From Nocardia crassostreae (GTDB lineage: Bacteria; Actinomycetota; Actinomycetes; Mycobacteriales; Mycobacteriaceae), in assembly GCF_001613405.1 (NCBI RefSeq), contig NZ_BDCH01000028.1, forward strand, positions 1 through 64,000: DNA of 64,000 bases, written 5' to 3'. The notes under the pieces are model-generated. The model was not told where the DNA came from and searched no databases. It saw nothing but the letters and a program-made list of their open reading frames with translations. Positions 48,201 to 55,547 of the stretch are shown piece by piece. Each line of letters starts with the position of its first letter. Position 1 is the first letter of the stretch. The translations under genes and the position numbers were made by a program.

Positions 48201-50503
48201 GGGCCGCTGCGGGTCTGCCGCGGCCCGCGGAGGTCATTGCCGAGATGGATCGGCTGGCCGCGGAGCGCGCCGACGAATTGCAGCGGATCAAACCGCGGCG
48301 GAACGACCGCGACGAACTGGCGCTGGATCTCGGCTCGCTCGATGCGGAATTGGCGCACCTCGCGGCCGAACAGCGCCCAGGTGAACCGGATACCGTTGAA
48401 CGCCTGCTGAATACCGATGGATCGGTCAACGAGGCGGCGCTGAGCCATGAGAATCTCGGCGAGCTGCTGCGGCGGCTGCACGAGGCATTCCCTGAGCGCG
48501 CAGGCGATCTCGACCGGTTGCGTGCGGCCGCCGAGGATGTGAACCAGGCGCACAACAGGATCGGCCGCATCCAGGACGAGATGGCGCGCATCGCCGGGGA
48601 ATGGCGGCGCATCGCCGACGGCGAGGGTGCGCGCATGGTGACTCCCCGGGTGGCGATCGCCGACGGGCAGCCGCGGCGGATCATCGTCTTCGGCCCGCGC
48701 GATGAACTCGGCCGCCCGTTCGCCGACCACGATCGCGCGCTCGCCGAGGCGCTGCTCTACTTCCCCGAAGTGGCACAGGCCCTCGCGGATCCGAATACGG
48801 TCGTGGAGCGCCTGCGGGTCACCGTCGGCCGCGACGACGAAGTGTCGGTGACCCGCTCCGAGCTGCCGGTGAATCGCCTTACAGCAGGCGGGAACTGGAG
48901 CGACCGCGTGCTCAGCACGCGCTGGCGGGACGGCGACGGCAACTGGCACGAGGTGAATCAGACCCGGCCGAACTGGACCGAGAATCGCGGTTCGGACGCG
49001 TGGCCGGACGAGTTCAAGCTGGATATGGCGCAGGGTCTCAGCGGCTGGGCCGCCGACCAGGTGCAGGGCGCCGTCGTGGGCGCCGTCATCGACCGCGTCA
49101 GCGGACTGCCGCCGGGCGCCCAGAACCAGGATCTGTTGCCGCACATACCCGGTGGCAAGAAGCCCGTCGCCGACCCGGACGAACCGACCTTCGTCCTCCC
49201 GTTCGCGGACTTGGCGTCCAATGTCATGCGGATCATCCTGGAAGTCGCGAAGCTGTTCGGCTTCACCTGGTTCGGCGACTCGGCCCAGCCCGCCCGAATC
49301 AGCCCGAAGTTCAAGGGTTCGGTGCTGTTCGGGCAGCGCGTGGGCGAGATCCAGCCCATGATCCGCGAATTCGATCGCGGTGAGCACGCCGCCGATGTCG
49401 AGCCGTCCAGGCCCTGGCACGAAGCGAACCAGGCCGCCGCCGAGCGATGGGCCGCGGTACAGCGGTGGGCCGACGAGCAATACGACGGGTTCCTCCACGA
49501 CGACGTCCGGGACGGTCCCGACAACGACGTCGCTGCCATAGCCGATAACCTCGCCGCCTACCGCGACGCCCGCCGCGAGGACCTGCGCGCCTTCATGAAC
49601 GAGGCGCTGAGCGTATTCGCGAACCGTCCGGGCGCCAACCTGACCAAGCTGATCGCGCGTGTCACCGGCCTCCTGGGCTCCGAGAACGCCGACTACGCAC
49701 GGCAACTCGCCACCGACCTACGCGACAACCTGCTGCGTGTCCCCGCCGACGACCGCGACGAACTCTTCCGTGCCCTCGACGAACAACTGCGCGCCGCGGT
49801 GGACAACATGCTCCCCCCGGCCTTCACCCCCGAGCAGGTCCAGCAGATCAAGAACCACCTGATGCGAGACCCGCACTGGTACCTCGACCCGGTCCACAAC
49901 CAATGGCGCCAGGCCCCCCTCGACGCCGTAGCCGACGTAGCCGAAGCCTGGAACCGCCTCATAGCAGGCAACCCCCTACCCCCCGACATCCTCCTCCTCC
50001 AAGACGCCCTCGCCGAGTCCAACTTCCTCCGCGCCAACCCCAACGCCACCTGGGCCGACGCCAACGCCGCCGTAGCAGCCATCGACGGCTACCACTGGGA
50101 CGCCCACCGCCCACCCCTAACCGGAAACCGCGCAGGCATCCCCTACGTCCCCGGCCCACCCCAATCCCGTCCCTACGGCGAACCGGAGACCCCCGACGCC
50201 CCGCCGACCCCACCCATCCCACCCCGCCCGACCTATCCCCCCCGCCATCCCGCCCCAGCCTCCCATTGCATCGCCGGAGGCTCCCCGTCCGCACGCCGCA
50301 CCCGAACAGTCAGCCCCCCAGCCGAATTCAGCCCAAGAACCGCACCGGGGCCCGCAAACCAACGAGCACGGCCACCTCACCCCACCCGCCGAGCCGAAGC
50401 AATCCGGCGATTCGCAGCGCCAGCCCGTTGCGGCCGACCCGACCACAGAGCAGCCGGATCAGCCAGAGCCGCAGCAGGATACGAGCTCCGGCGAACAGCA
50501 TGA
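45287..50503 (+). CDS. Giant protein, central piece (coiled-coil and repeated alpha/beta modules)
   Basis: Open in the same frame as the preceding piece after the TAG at 45284; the first ATG is at 45296 with only a weak GAGG 3 bases upstream, so separate translation is doubtful. Content: helical head, long charged coiled coil (about 45960-46200), five 17-residue AQPVDPREAWMQRGEEP repeats (46447-46700), another coil, module GARVVSDAAGILPGNPQRVLVV (about 47230-47410), a disordered Pro/Gly tract, a third coil, module GARMVTPRVAIADGQPRRIIVF (about 48620-48860), then a mixed domain and helices to about 50130. Real homology-like composition ends at the C7 tract 50237-50243; from there to the TAA region at 50503 the frame is out of register and its 85 residues are probably not native. 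Confidence 0.65.
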   Translation: MEGMADFIRSSDAIDNFNRLAAARDRMSLRLSIDPADLTPELLAGNLTDPETPRPRRRQQIKDLLDYAKLIRGVDADDATAALDRLNTALGMDLAANRATANLLADPPPEVVAALTEFARTLGDLDPYTDRLRFDPATDPRAVDGEVAMHDPAAPDLLRDAWDRDGMVGEPRSDDPSDAPTVWARLLGIDLTPPNAAEIAAAGGDFAAAEQAYWARVAEVYDLYRDGRLDQHERLTPEQLAAELDELRAEVRARDAEIDALEALAARYNELTAPASLTPDQAAADLATAAADRDNALAARDSALRAMAADTDPDRPIRSSDLTPQRLSGALDYLSHRSDPSGPRYTEAQLDNLRQAAEAHHRAESALRTAEAGHEAATRPRPADEPTQPVDPREAWMQRGEDPAQPVDPREAWMRQGEEPAQPVDPREAWMQRGEEPAQPVDLRVEWMQPGQEPAQPVDPRAEWMQRGEEMPQAEQGLPQQPAESPAGQPVSAPGDWPRAGLPQVYIPTSPQMRAELQQAVDRAHQATERARIALDEAEVRLGEIADDLGVALTEAGVGPAWQRITEWLDAENARLEQLMDPDFRPDRTVPEYFADRDAAQQRLDELRPIRNAANDARTAAINARNEAANAWSDVNLLAARDIMTASGARVVSDAAGILPGNPQRVLVVTPLADPTPAIGPDLRDSLAAQGIPIEYRQLEIHPDGQITHVQITPPTPPSAPTPPAQPPSTPPQSPQPSAEPAQQPSAPPKSGDEGGEPPQTGGPVRPGGPSEPDSGPTPVARPEPAPEGSDTTSGDRDPVSPPSTDEPTPDAGGGSQQPPSEPPARNADDDGEPSEPGGQPDEGGPQAETPRAEYERLLQERRELARELEFQRAKRDARVGRLLDVGDPEAALGTRDRLQQNALRLFDEAGSRVVGVGDEGRHQERVQNSPAEQQRRLAEVRKLIAAAEEVIGLREQVREIDRRIHELERDRAAAGLPRPAEVIAEMDRLAAERADELQRIKPRRNDRDELALDLGSLDAELAHLAAEQRPGEPDTVERLLNTDGSVNEAALSHENLGELLRRLHEAFPERAGDLDRLRAAAEDVNQAHNRIGRIQDEMARIAGEWRRIADGEGARMVTPRVAIADGQPRRIIVFGPRDELGRPFADHDRALAEALLYFPEVAQALADPNTVVERLRVTVGRDDEVSVTRSELPVNRLTAGGNWSDRVLSTRWRDGDGNWHEVNQTRPNWTENRGSDAWPDEFKLDMAQGLSGWAADQVQGAVVGAVIDRVSGLPPGAQNQDLLPHIPGGKKPVADPDEPTFVLPFADLASNVMRIILEVAKLFGFTWFGDSAQPARISPKFKGSVLFGQRVGEIQPMIREFDRGEHAADVEPSRPWHEANQAAAERWAAVQRWADEQYDGFLHDDVRDGPDNDVAAIADNLAAYRDARREDLRAFMNEALSVFANRPGANLTKLIARVTGLLGSENADYARQLATDLRDNLLRVPADDRDELFRALDEQLRAAVDNMLPPAFTPEQVQQIKNHLMRDPHWYLDPVHNQWRQAPLDAVADVAEAWNRLIAGNPLPPDILLLQDALAESNFLRANPNATWADANAAVAAIDGYHWDAHRPPLTGNRAGIPYVPGPPQSRPYGEPETPDAPPTPPIPPRPTYPPRHPAPASHCIAGGSPSARRTRTVSPPAEFSPRTAPGPANQRARPPHPTRRAEAIRRFAAPARCGRPDHRAAGSARAAAGYELRRTA
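46447..46700 (+). repeat. Five 17-residue tandem coding repeats
   Basis: 51-base units encode variants of AQPVDPREAWMQRGEEP, five in a row; units 1-3 are nearly identical and units 4-5 diverged (LRVEWMQPGQEP, PRAEWMQRGEEM). Located between two coiled-coil segments of the giant protein. Copy number could vary between strains. Confidence 0.85.
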
Positions 50504-50516
50504 CGGCTCTGCCCCG

Positions 50517-51740
50517 GTGGGCACGGCCACCGACGAGTCCGCGCAGTCCGCGACACCCGAGTACGACGAGCCGAGTCGCCGGCAACCGCGGAACCCGAGC
50601 GATCCGGCCAACCGTGACACCAACGACCCGGCCGCCGCCGACAGCAATTCAACCTCGCCCGCCGAGGCCTCACCCCCGGGCGTGGATGAGGAGTCCCCCG
50701 GTGATGGTGATTCGACGCCGGGTGATGGTGACTCGTCGCCGGGTGATGGCGATCCGACTCCGGGTGACGATGGCGCGGCCTTGGATGAGGGCGAGCGGAC
50801 CCCCGACGAGGGCGGTACGCCGCCGGGTGATCGCACTTCGACGCCGGGAAGCCCGGACTACCGCTACAACCCGAGCTGGCGCTCGCACCTCCCGCGTGTC
50901 CCCCGCGAGCTCGACGTCGAATTCCCGGACTACACCTCGGAACCGCCGCAACAGCCCGCCCCGTGGGTCCCGCCGCCGGACCTGCAAGATCCGTCGGACA
51001 ACCCCGACGACCGCGACGATCCTCCGCAGCCGCAGCCGCAGCCGCAGCCGCAGCCGCCACAAGTACCGCAGCCGCCGCAGGTACCGAATCTGCCTGTGCC
51101 TACACAGCTTCCGCAGCCTCCGGAGATGCCGCGGCCGCCGCAGCTTCCGCAGCCTCCGGAAGTGCCGTGGCCTCCGCAGCTGCCGGAACCACCGCAGGTG
51201 CCGAATCCGCCTGTGCCGCAGGGGCTCTTGCAGCCAACGGAAATGCCCTGGCCCCCAGGCATTCCGACACATCCCGACGGCCAATGGCCGCCCGGTTTGC
51301 CCAAGCCGCCCGAGATGCCGTTGCCGCCGGACGGCAATTGGCCGCCGGGTGTTCCCACACCACCGGATTTCCCTTGGCCGCCAGGGGGTCCCACGCCTCC
51401 GGACGGTGGCTGGCCTCCGGATCTGCCTATGCCGCCGGGAGAGGGTTGGCCCTCGGGTCATTCCAAACCTCTGGGAGACGGAGGGGCGCCGGGCATTCCG
51501 TCGCTGCCCGGGTGGTTGTCGCCCGAGGATCAGATGAACCTCGGCACCCCGGGAGCCTTCGAGTCGTCGTATCCGACTGGACCGGGAGCGCCCGAGTCGT
51601 CGTACCCGGGTACACCAAGTACTCCGGGCGGGCCGGGTGCACCGTCGCATCCGGGGATGCGCGACTTGTTTGCGCCGGGTGCGCCTTCGGGCCAGCCGGG
51701 GGCGCTGCCGGATGGGCAGTCCGGGCATGGTGTCTCGTAG
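50517..51740 (+). CDS. Giant protein, Pro-rich third piece
   Basis: Frame +3, entered from the central piece if one C is removed from the C7 tract at 50237-50243 (the bases between then read IPPQPPIASPEAPRPHAAP and onward without a stop). From the nominal GTG at 50517 about 407 residues: Asp/Gly/Pro repeats (GDGDSTPGDGDSSPG), one folded-looking patch (YRYNPSWRSHLPRVPRELDVEF) and a 230-residue (Q/L)PQPPx(M/V)P(R/W)PP-type proline tract. Stops at TAG 51738-51740, but the frame stays open after it into the last piece. No own ribosome site, so it is part of the giant reading path rather than a gene. Confidence 0.5.
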   Translation: MGTATDESAQSATPEYDEPSRRQPRNPSDPANRDTNDPAAADSNSTSPAEASPPGVDEESPGDGDSTPGDGDSSPGDGDPTPGDDGAALDEGERTPDEGGTPPGDRTSTPGSPDYRYNPSWRSHLPRVPRELDVEFPDYTSEPPQQPAPWVPPPDLQDPSDNPDDRDDPPQPQPQPQPQPPQVPQPPQVPNLPVPTQLPQPPEMPRPPQLPQPPEVPWPPQLPEPPQVPNPPVPQGLLQPTEMPWPPGIPTHPDGQWPPGLPKPPEMPLPPDGNWPPGVPTPPDFPWPPGGPTPPDGGWPPDLPMPPGEGWPSGHSKPLGDGGAPGIPSLPGWLSPEDQMNLGTPGAFESSYPTGPGAPESSYPGTPSTPGGPGAPSHPGMRDLFAPGAPSGQPGALPDGQSGHGVS

Positions 51741-52244
51741 GCTCCGGGGGGAGCGCCGATGATGGGGTCGCCCATGGCCGGATCGGCTGCGGGTAGGGGT
51801 GGGAACGGGCATGGTGGGTCGCGCGGCGGGCAGCGGTTCCCGCGGGCGTCCGCACCGGTGCGCGGTGGGGCCATCTATTTGCGCGCCCATGGCGGGTATG
51901 GGGAGTTCGCGGTGCTGGACCCGGATACGGGGGCGTTGAGTTCGGCGCCGTCGGCGGGGGCGGTGTCGGGTGTGTACGGGGATATGGACGGGACTTCGAT
52001 CTCGTTCTATCGCGATCAGGCCGGGCTGATCCTGCGGGTGGGCCAGCAGGTGATCGAATTGGACCGGATGGGTGCGGGGGCGGCTTGGGAGCCGGGTGGG
52101 CAATTCCATTGGTTCGCGGTGTACGTGGGCGGGAATTACCTGTGTGAGCTGCGGTATCGCCCGGTGGAGGCGGATGCGGACCTGGGTCTGCTCATTCGTG
52201 ACGTACTGGCCGATCCCTTGCGGCGGTCGGGAATCTTCGGATGA
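51741..52244 (+). CDS. Giant protein, C-terminal beta-rich piece
   Basis: Continues the +3 frame directly after the TAG at 51738-51740 (APGGAPMMGSPMAGSAAG), first ATG at 51759. A Gly/Met-rich linker precedes a compact 120-residue domain beginning GGAIYLRAHGGYGEFAVLDPDTG and ending YVGGNYLCELRYRPVEADADLGLLIRDVLADP. This could be the terminal effector or receptor-binding domain of the giant protein; no family recognised. TGA at 52244. Confidence 0.5.
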   Translation, partial: APGGAPMMGSPMAGSAAGRGGNGHGGSRGGQRFPRASAPVRGGAIYLRAHGGYGEFAVLDPDTGALSSAPSAGAVSGVYGDMDGTSISFYRDQAGLILRVGQQVIELDRMGAGAAWEPGGQFHWFAVYVGGNYLCELRYRPVEADADLGLLIRDVLADPLRRSGIFG

Positions 52245-52347
52245 GACGACGGTGTGAGTTCTTCGATTTTTACGATTTCGGCAACCGCGCGGTCAGCCGG
52301 GATATGTGATGCTGACAGTTGGTTCGACACGAACGAGGAGGATGGAC

Positions 52348-52629
52348 GTGCGCGCAGACCGCCCGAGCAAGGAGCAGTTGCGGCGGAATTTCGAGGCCGT
52401 GCTGGCGGATGTGCTGGCCGGACGCGGTGTGCGCACCGAAACCGGCCTGGATTCGCCGACCGAGGATGCCCTGTGGGCCATTGCCCGCGCCCATCCGAAC
52501 GCCTCCGCGGAACTGGTCGCGGCCGCCCGGCAATCCCTCGCCGGTCAACTGGACGGCAGCAATGCCGCCCGCTGGCGCGCCGACCTGGAACGCATGTTCA
52601 ACGAAGGCCGCCCGGCCACGGACGGCTGA
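52348..52629 (+). CDS. Small tandem protein A of the giant-toxin locus
   Basis: 93 residues from GTG at 52348, with GAGGAGG 6 bases upstream (an ATG at 52342 touches the ribosome site). Sequence DRPSKEQLRRNFEAVLADVLAGRGVRTETGLDS, then AAARQSLAGQLDGSNAARWRADLERM; helical, charged. It is about half identical to the next gene. No family recognised; may be a chaperone or partner for the preceding giant protein. Confidence 0.65.
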   Translation: MRADRPSKEQLRRNFEAVLADVLAGRGVRTETGLDSPTEDALWAIARAHPNASAELVAAARQSLAGQLDGSNAARWRADLERMFNEGRPATDG

Positions 52630-52684
52630 TCGCCGTGCAACAGGCGTGGTGCCGACCGTAGTTCGCTGAATCAGGAGGATGGAC

Positions 52685-52975
52685 GTGCGCAGAGGCCGCC
52701 CGAGCGAGGAGCAGTTGCGCCGCAATTTCGACGGCGCGCTGGAACAGGCCGTGCGCGGCAGCGGTGTCCGCACCGCGTCGGGGCTCGACGAGCAGACCGA
52801 GAAGGCGCTGTGGGTGGTCGCCGGTGCGAACGGCGCGGCCACCGAGGAGATGGTCGAGGCCGCGCGGCAGGCTTTCGCCGGTCAGCTGGACGGCTCCAAT
52901 GCCGCGGCCCGCAAGGCGGCGATGGCCCGCGATCTGGAAGTGCGCGCGGCCCGCAAGCGCCGTCCGGAAAACTAG
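52685..52975 (+). CDS. Small tandem protein B, paralogue of A
   Basis: 96 residues from GTG at 52685. GRPSEEQLRRNFDGALEQAVRGSGVRTASGLDEQTEKALW and ARQAFAGQLDGSNAA align without gaps to protein A. Both genes share the 18-base start region AGGAGGATGGACGTGCGC, so they arose by tandem duplication including the ribosome site. Role unknown. Confidence 0.65.
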   Translation: MRRGRPSEEQLRRNFDGALEQAVRGSGVRTASGLDEQTEKALWVVAGANGAATEEMVEAARQAFAGQLDGSNAAARKAAMARDLEVRAARKRRPEN

Positions 52976-53049
52976 CGTGACGGCCGGATATCGCATACGG
53001 TTCGGGGCTCACACTGTCTCGAAGTGACCGCCCAGGAGACGATTACCAC

Positions 53050-54384
53050 GTGACAATGTCCTCAGAGCCCATCGAAACCCCGAACGGGGCACCGGAATCC
53101 GCCACCGTCGGAGCATCGACCCTGGTGACCGGCGTGGTCGGCGCGTCCCTCAGTGGCGAAGTCGTCGGCGCTGCCAGCGGTGAAGTCGTCGGAACCGTAA
53201 GCGCGGAAGCGGAACCCACTCCGGATGTCGGCTTCTCCCTCGACGCTCCGCCCGAACCCGATGTGGCCGAGAAGACCCGCCGTATCGCCCATCGCATCGC
53301 CCAGGAACTGCTGGAGCTGGGCCCGCAGGGCTGGGCGCGCGTGCACGCGTCGTTCTCGGTCACGGTGAACGGCCAGCTGGCCCGCGTGGTGTTCTCCGAC
53401 GACGAGCAGCGTCAGGCCCAGGTGCACCCGACCCCGGGAATTCACGCCCTGGTGGCCGAACACCGCACGCTCTCCGCCGAACTCGGCGACGGCCCGTGGT
53501 GGCGGTTCGAACTCATCCTCTCCGCCGACGGCGAGCTGGAGGTTGACCACGACTACGGCGACGACCCGTTCCCGGACGACCAATTGTTCGCTCCCGAGGA
53601 CTATCTCGCCGACTTGGAGGCGTATCCCCGTGCGGCGCTGCCGGTTTGGCTGGCCGCCTACATCCGCCACGGCAACCGCCAGATCCGCACCCCGCAGCAG
53701 GCCGCCGCACAGGCGCGCAACGACCGCGAATCCGGTATCACCCCAGTGATTTCCGAAGACGACTTCCCGGATTTCCCCCTGCTGTGGGCCCGTTGGTCCG
53801 CCATTGCCGCCGCTTTCGTCGCCATCGGCTCGGAGTGGGGCCCGCGCGTCCTACCCGCCTTCGGCTGGTTCGAGGGCTCCCGCCGCTCCGGCTCCACCCT
53901 GTACTCCCTACCGGGCGGCCGCGCCGTGCTCTCCGGCGGCGTCTGGAACGCCCCGGAACTCGACTCCGCCTACAACACCGATGCCGCCCTGCCCCGCCTG
54001 TACGCCGGAGCCCCGGAATGGGTTGCCACACCGGTGCTCAACACTCGTGCCGCGGGCGGCATGCTGACCTTCTGCTACTGGTGGGAAGACGGCCGCTGGC
54101 ACCGCGGCGAATCCCCGTCCTCGACCGAGCTGGCTTCGGCGGTCCCCGGTATGTGGACCGCGGACACTGTCGCCGACGTGATTATGGGTCTTGTCGCCGA
54201 TCAGCCGACCGAATCTCTACGCGCCACAGTCGAATCCTTCGTCGCCGCCGCGGAACAAGGACGGGTCGATTACGTGTTGCTCACCGAAGTCTTCGGTGAG
54301 ACAGCCGATTTGGATGGCGCCGCTTATCAGCTGATCTTGTCGGGATGTATGCGCGGCAGCGACAATCAACCTACTGTTCGATGA
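53050..54384 (+). CDS. Hypothetical protein, candidate immunity protein
   Basis: 444 residues from GTG at 53050. An Ala/Val/Gly low-complexity head (1-65) is followed by two mixed alpha/beta parts: WARVHASFSVTVNGQLARVVFSD with FELILSADGELEVDHDYGDDPFPDD and YPRAALPVWLAAYI, then a C-terminal half rich in Trp and acidic residues. No signal or membrane segment, so it is cytosolic. The DGELEVDHDYGDDPFP pattern resembles cytosolic proteins that often follow ESX toxins and may act as immunity factors; this is an inference from position and composition only. 21 bases ahead of the substrate paralogue. Confidence 0.6.
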   Translation: MTMSSEPIETPNGAPESATVGASTLVTGVVGASLSGEVVGAASGEVVGTVSAEAEPTPDVGFSLDAPPEPDVAEKTRRIAHRIAQELLELGPQGWARVHASFSVTVNGQLARVVFSDDEQRQAQVHPTPGIHALVAEHRTLSAELGDGPWWRFELILSADGELEVDHDYGDDPFPDDQLFAPEDYLADLEAYPRAALPVWLAAYIRHGNRQIRTPQQAAAQARNDRESGITPVISEDDFPDFPLLWARWSAIAAAFVAIGSEWGPRVLPAFGWFEGSRRSGSTLYSLPGGRAVLSGGVWNAPELDSAYNTDAALPRLYAGAPEWVATPVLNTRAAGGMLTFCYWWEDGRWHRGESPSSTELASAVPGMWTADTVADVIMGLVADQPTESLRATVESFVAAAEQGRVDYVLLTEVFGETADLDGAAYQLILSGCMRGSDNQPTVR

Positions 54385-54405
54385 GACGGTGGATGGGAGC
54401 AGGAC

Positions 54406-55208
54406 GTGGGTGACGAGAACAAATACGACAACCCTTGGCCGGGGCTGGCCCAGCAGGCCCGCGACGGTCGTCTGAAGCTCGACAAGGGCGCGGCCGAGGA
54501 GGCTGTCAAGTTTGCCGCGGACTGCGCGTCGTCGCTCGATCGCACGAAGAACATGAGTTTCCTGTTCCAGAATCACCGGGGTTTCAGCGACAACAATCAC
54601 GTGCAGTCGGCGCTGCTGCTCGCGGGCCGGTTCGACAAGGAGGGGCGTCGCGTCGAGGAGATCCTCGGCAAGTTCATCGGTTTGGTGAATGCCATCGGTG
54701 ACATCTTGCTGACCGCGGGCAAGCTTTACGACGCCCAGAAAGAAGATTCCAAGGCGGCTTTCGACAGACTGAAGAAGGACGCCGGTACCCGCGACATCAA
54801 AGAAGGCCCCAAGATCACCCCGAACGGCCAGGTGAAGATCCCCCAATGGGGCGCGACCGATGCCAATGGGGCGTTCGACAAGAAGCACGTCGGAGGTCTC
54901 GCCGATTACAGCGGGAGCAAGGACAAGCACTACACCGACCCGATCGGCGCCGAGGATCCGGGCGGCCGCGGCGGTGAGTGGTTCGACAAAGCTGGCGAGG
55001 GTATGAACCCCCAGGTCATAGCCGATCGCTCAGCCGACTGGACGTGGGTGGCCGACTCGATCGACCAAGACTTCGACAATCTCGTGCTACGCATGGAACG
55101 CTTGGAGCAGGACGAGAAGTGGACCGGTACGGGTGCGAAATCCGCCATTGCCGCGGTCAATAAATTCAAGGTCCAGTCCAGCGACCTGACCAACGATATG
55201 CGCAATAT
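54406..55208 (+). pseudogene. ESX substrate paralogue, 3' end lost at a chimeric junction
   Basis: GTG at 54406 with GGGAGCAGG upstream. About 268 residues remain: LAQQARDGRLKLDKGAAEEAVKFAADCASSL, a second helix (GRFDKEGRRVEEILGKFIGLVNAIGDILLTAGKLYD) and DWTWVADSIDQDFDNLVLRMERLEQDEKWTGTGAKSAIAAV. The layout and spacing match the substrate at 34682. After DMRNM (55208) the DNA becomes EccC coding sequence in another frame, so the written ORF runs on to 55383 with an unrelated Thr/Ser/Pro tail. The repeat-rich C-terminal half of the family is missing. Confidence 0.7.
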
Positions 55209-55544
55209 GGCTACGTGGTCATCGACGATTACGACATGGTGGCCACCGGCGGCCTCCAGAACCCCCTCGCCCCCCTGGTGGAGTACCTCCCCCAGGCCCG
55301 AGACATCGGCCTCCACGTCATCGTCACCCGCCGCATGGGCGGCGTCTCCCGAGCCCTCTACGACGGCGTCCTGGGCGCCATGAAGAACCTCTCGGTGGAC
55401 ACCCTGATGATGAGTGGCCCGAAGGACGAGGGAAAGCTCATCGCCGACGAACGCCCCCAGAAGCTCCCACCCGGCCGCGGCATGCTCATCTCCCGCAACA
55501 TCGGCAAGGAAATGATCCAAATCGCCGACCTCCCCGGCTTGTAA
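55209..55544 (+). pseudogene. EccC ATPase fragment (C-terminal third-domain remnant)
   Basis: 112 codons in frame +3: GYVVIDDYDMVATGG, LAPLVEYLPQARDIGLHVIVTRRMGGVSRALYDGVLGAMKNL, LMMSGPKDEGKLI and LPPGRGMLISR are the end of the third FtsK/SpoIIIE-type ATPase domain of EccC, starting at the Walker B region. The upstream part, including Walker A, is absent. It has no start codon of its own with a ribosome site. TAA at 55542-55544 lies 3 bases before the kinase-EccC fusion gene, so it was probably the tail of a similar or full-length EccC gene. Confidence 0.8.
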
Positions 55545-55547
55545 CCC

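Noticed and set aside
49903..51537. Plus-strand frame of 544 residues overlapping the giant gene
   Set aside because: Extremely rich in Arg, Pro and Ser with no folded pattern; the overlapping frames carry coherent repeats and domains.
7911..51740. General TAG recoding (amber suppression) to explain four in-frame TAG codons
   Set aside because: TAG ends intact genes here too (map with a terminator right behind it, vapB, the SagB-type gene and the membrane protein ending at 27736), one further disruption is TAA, and several others are frameshifts. Point mutation or sequence error is simpler.
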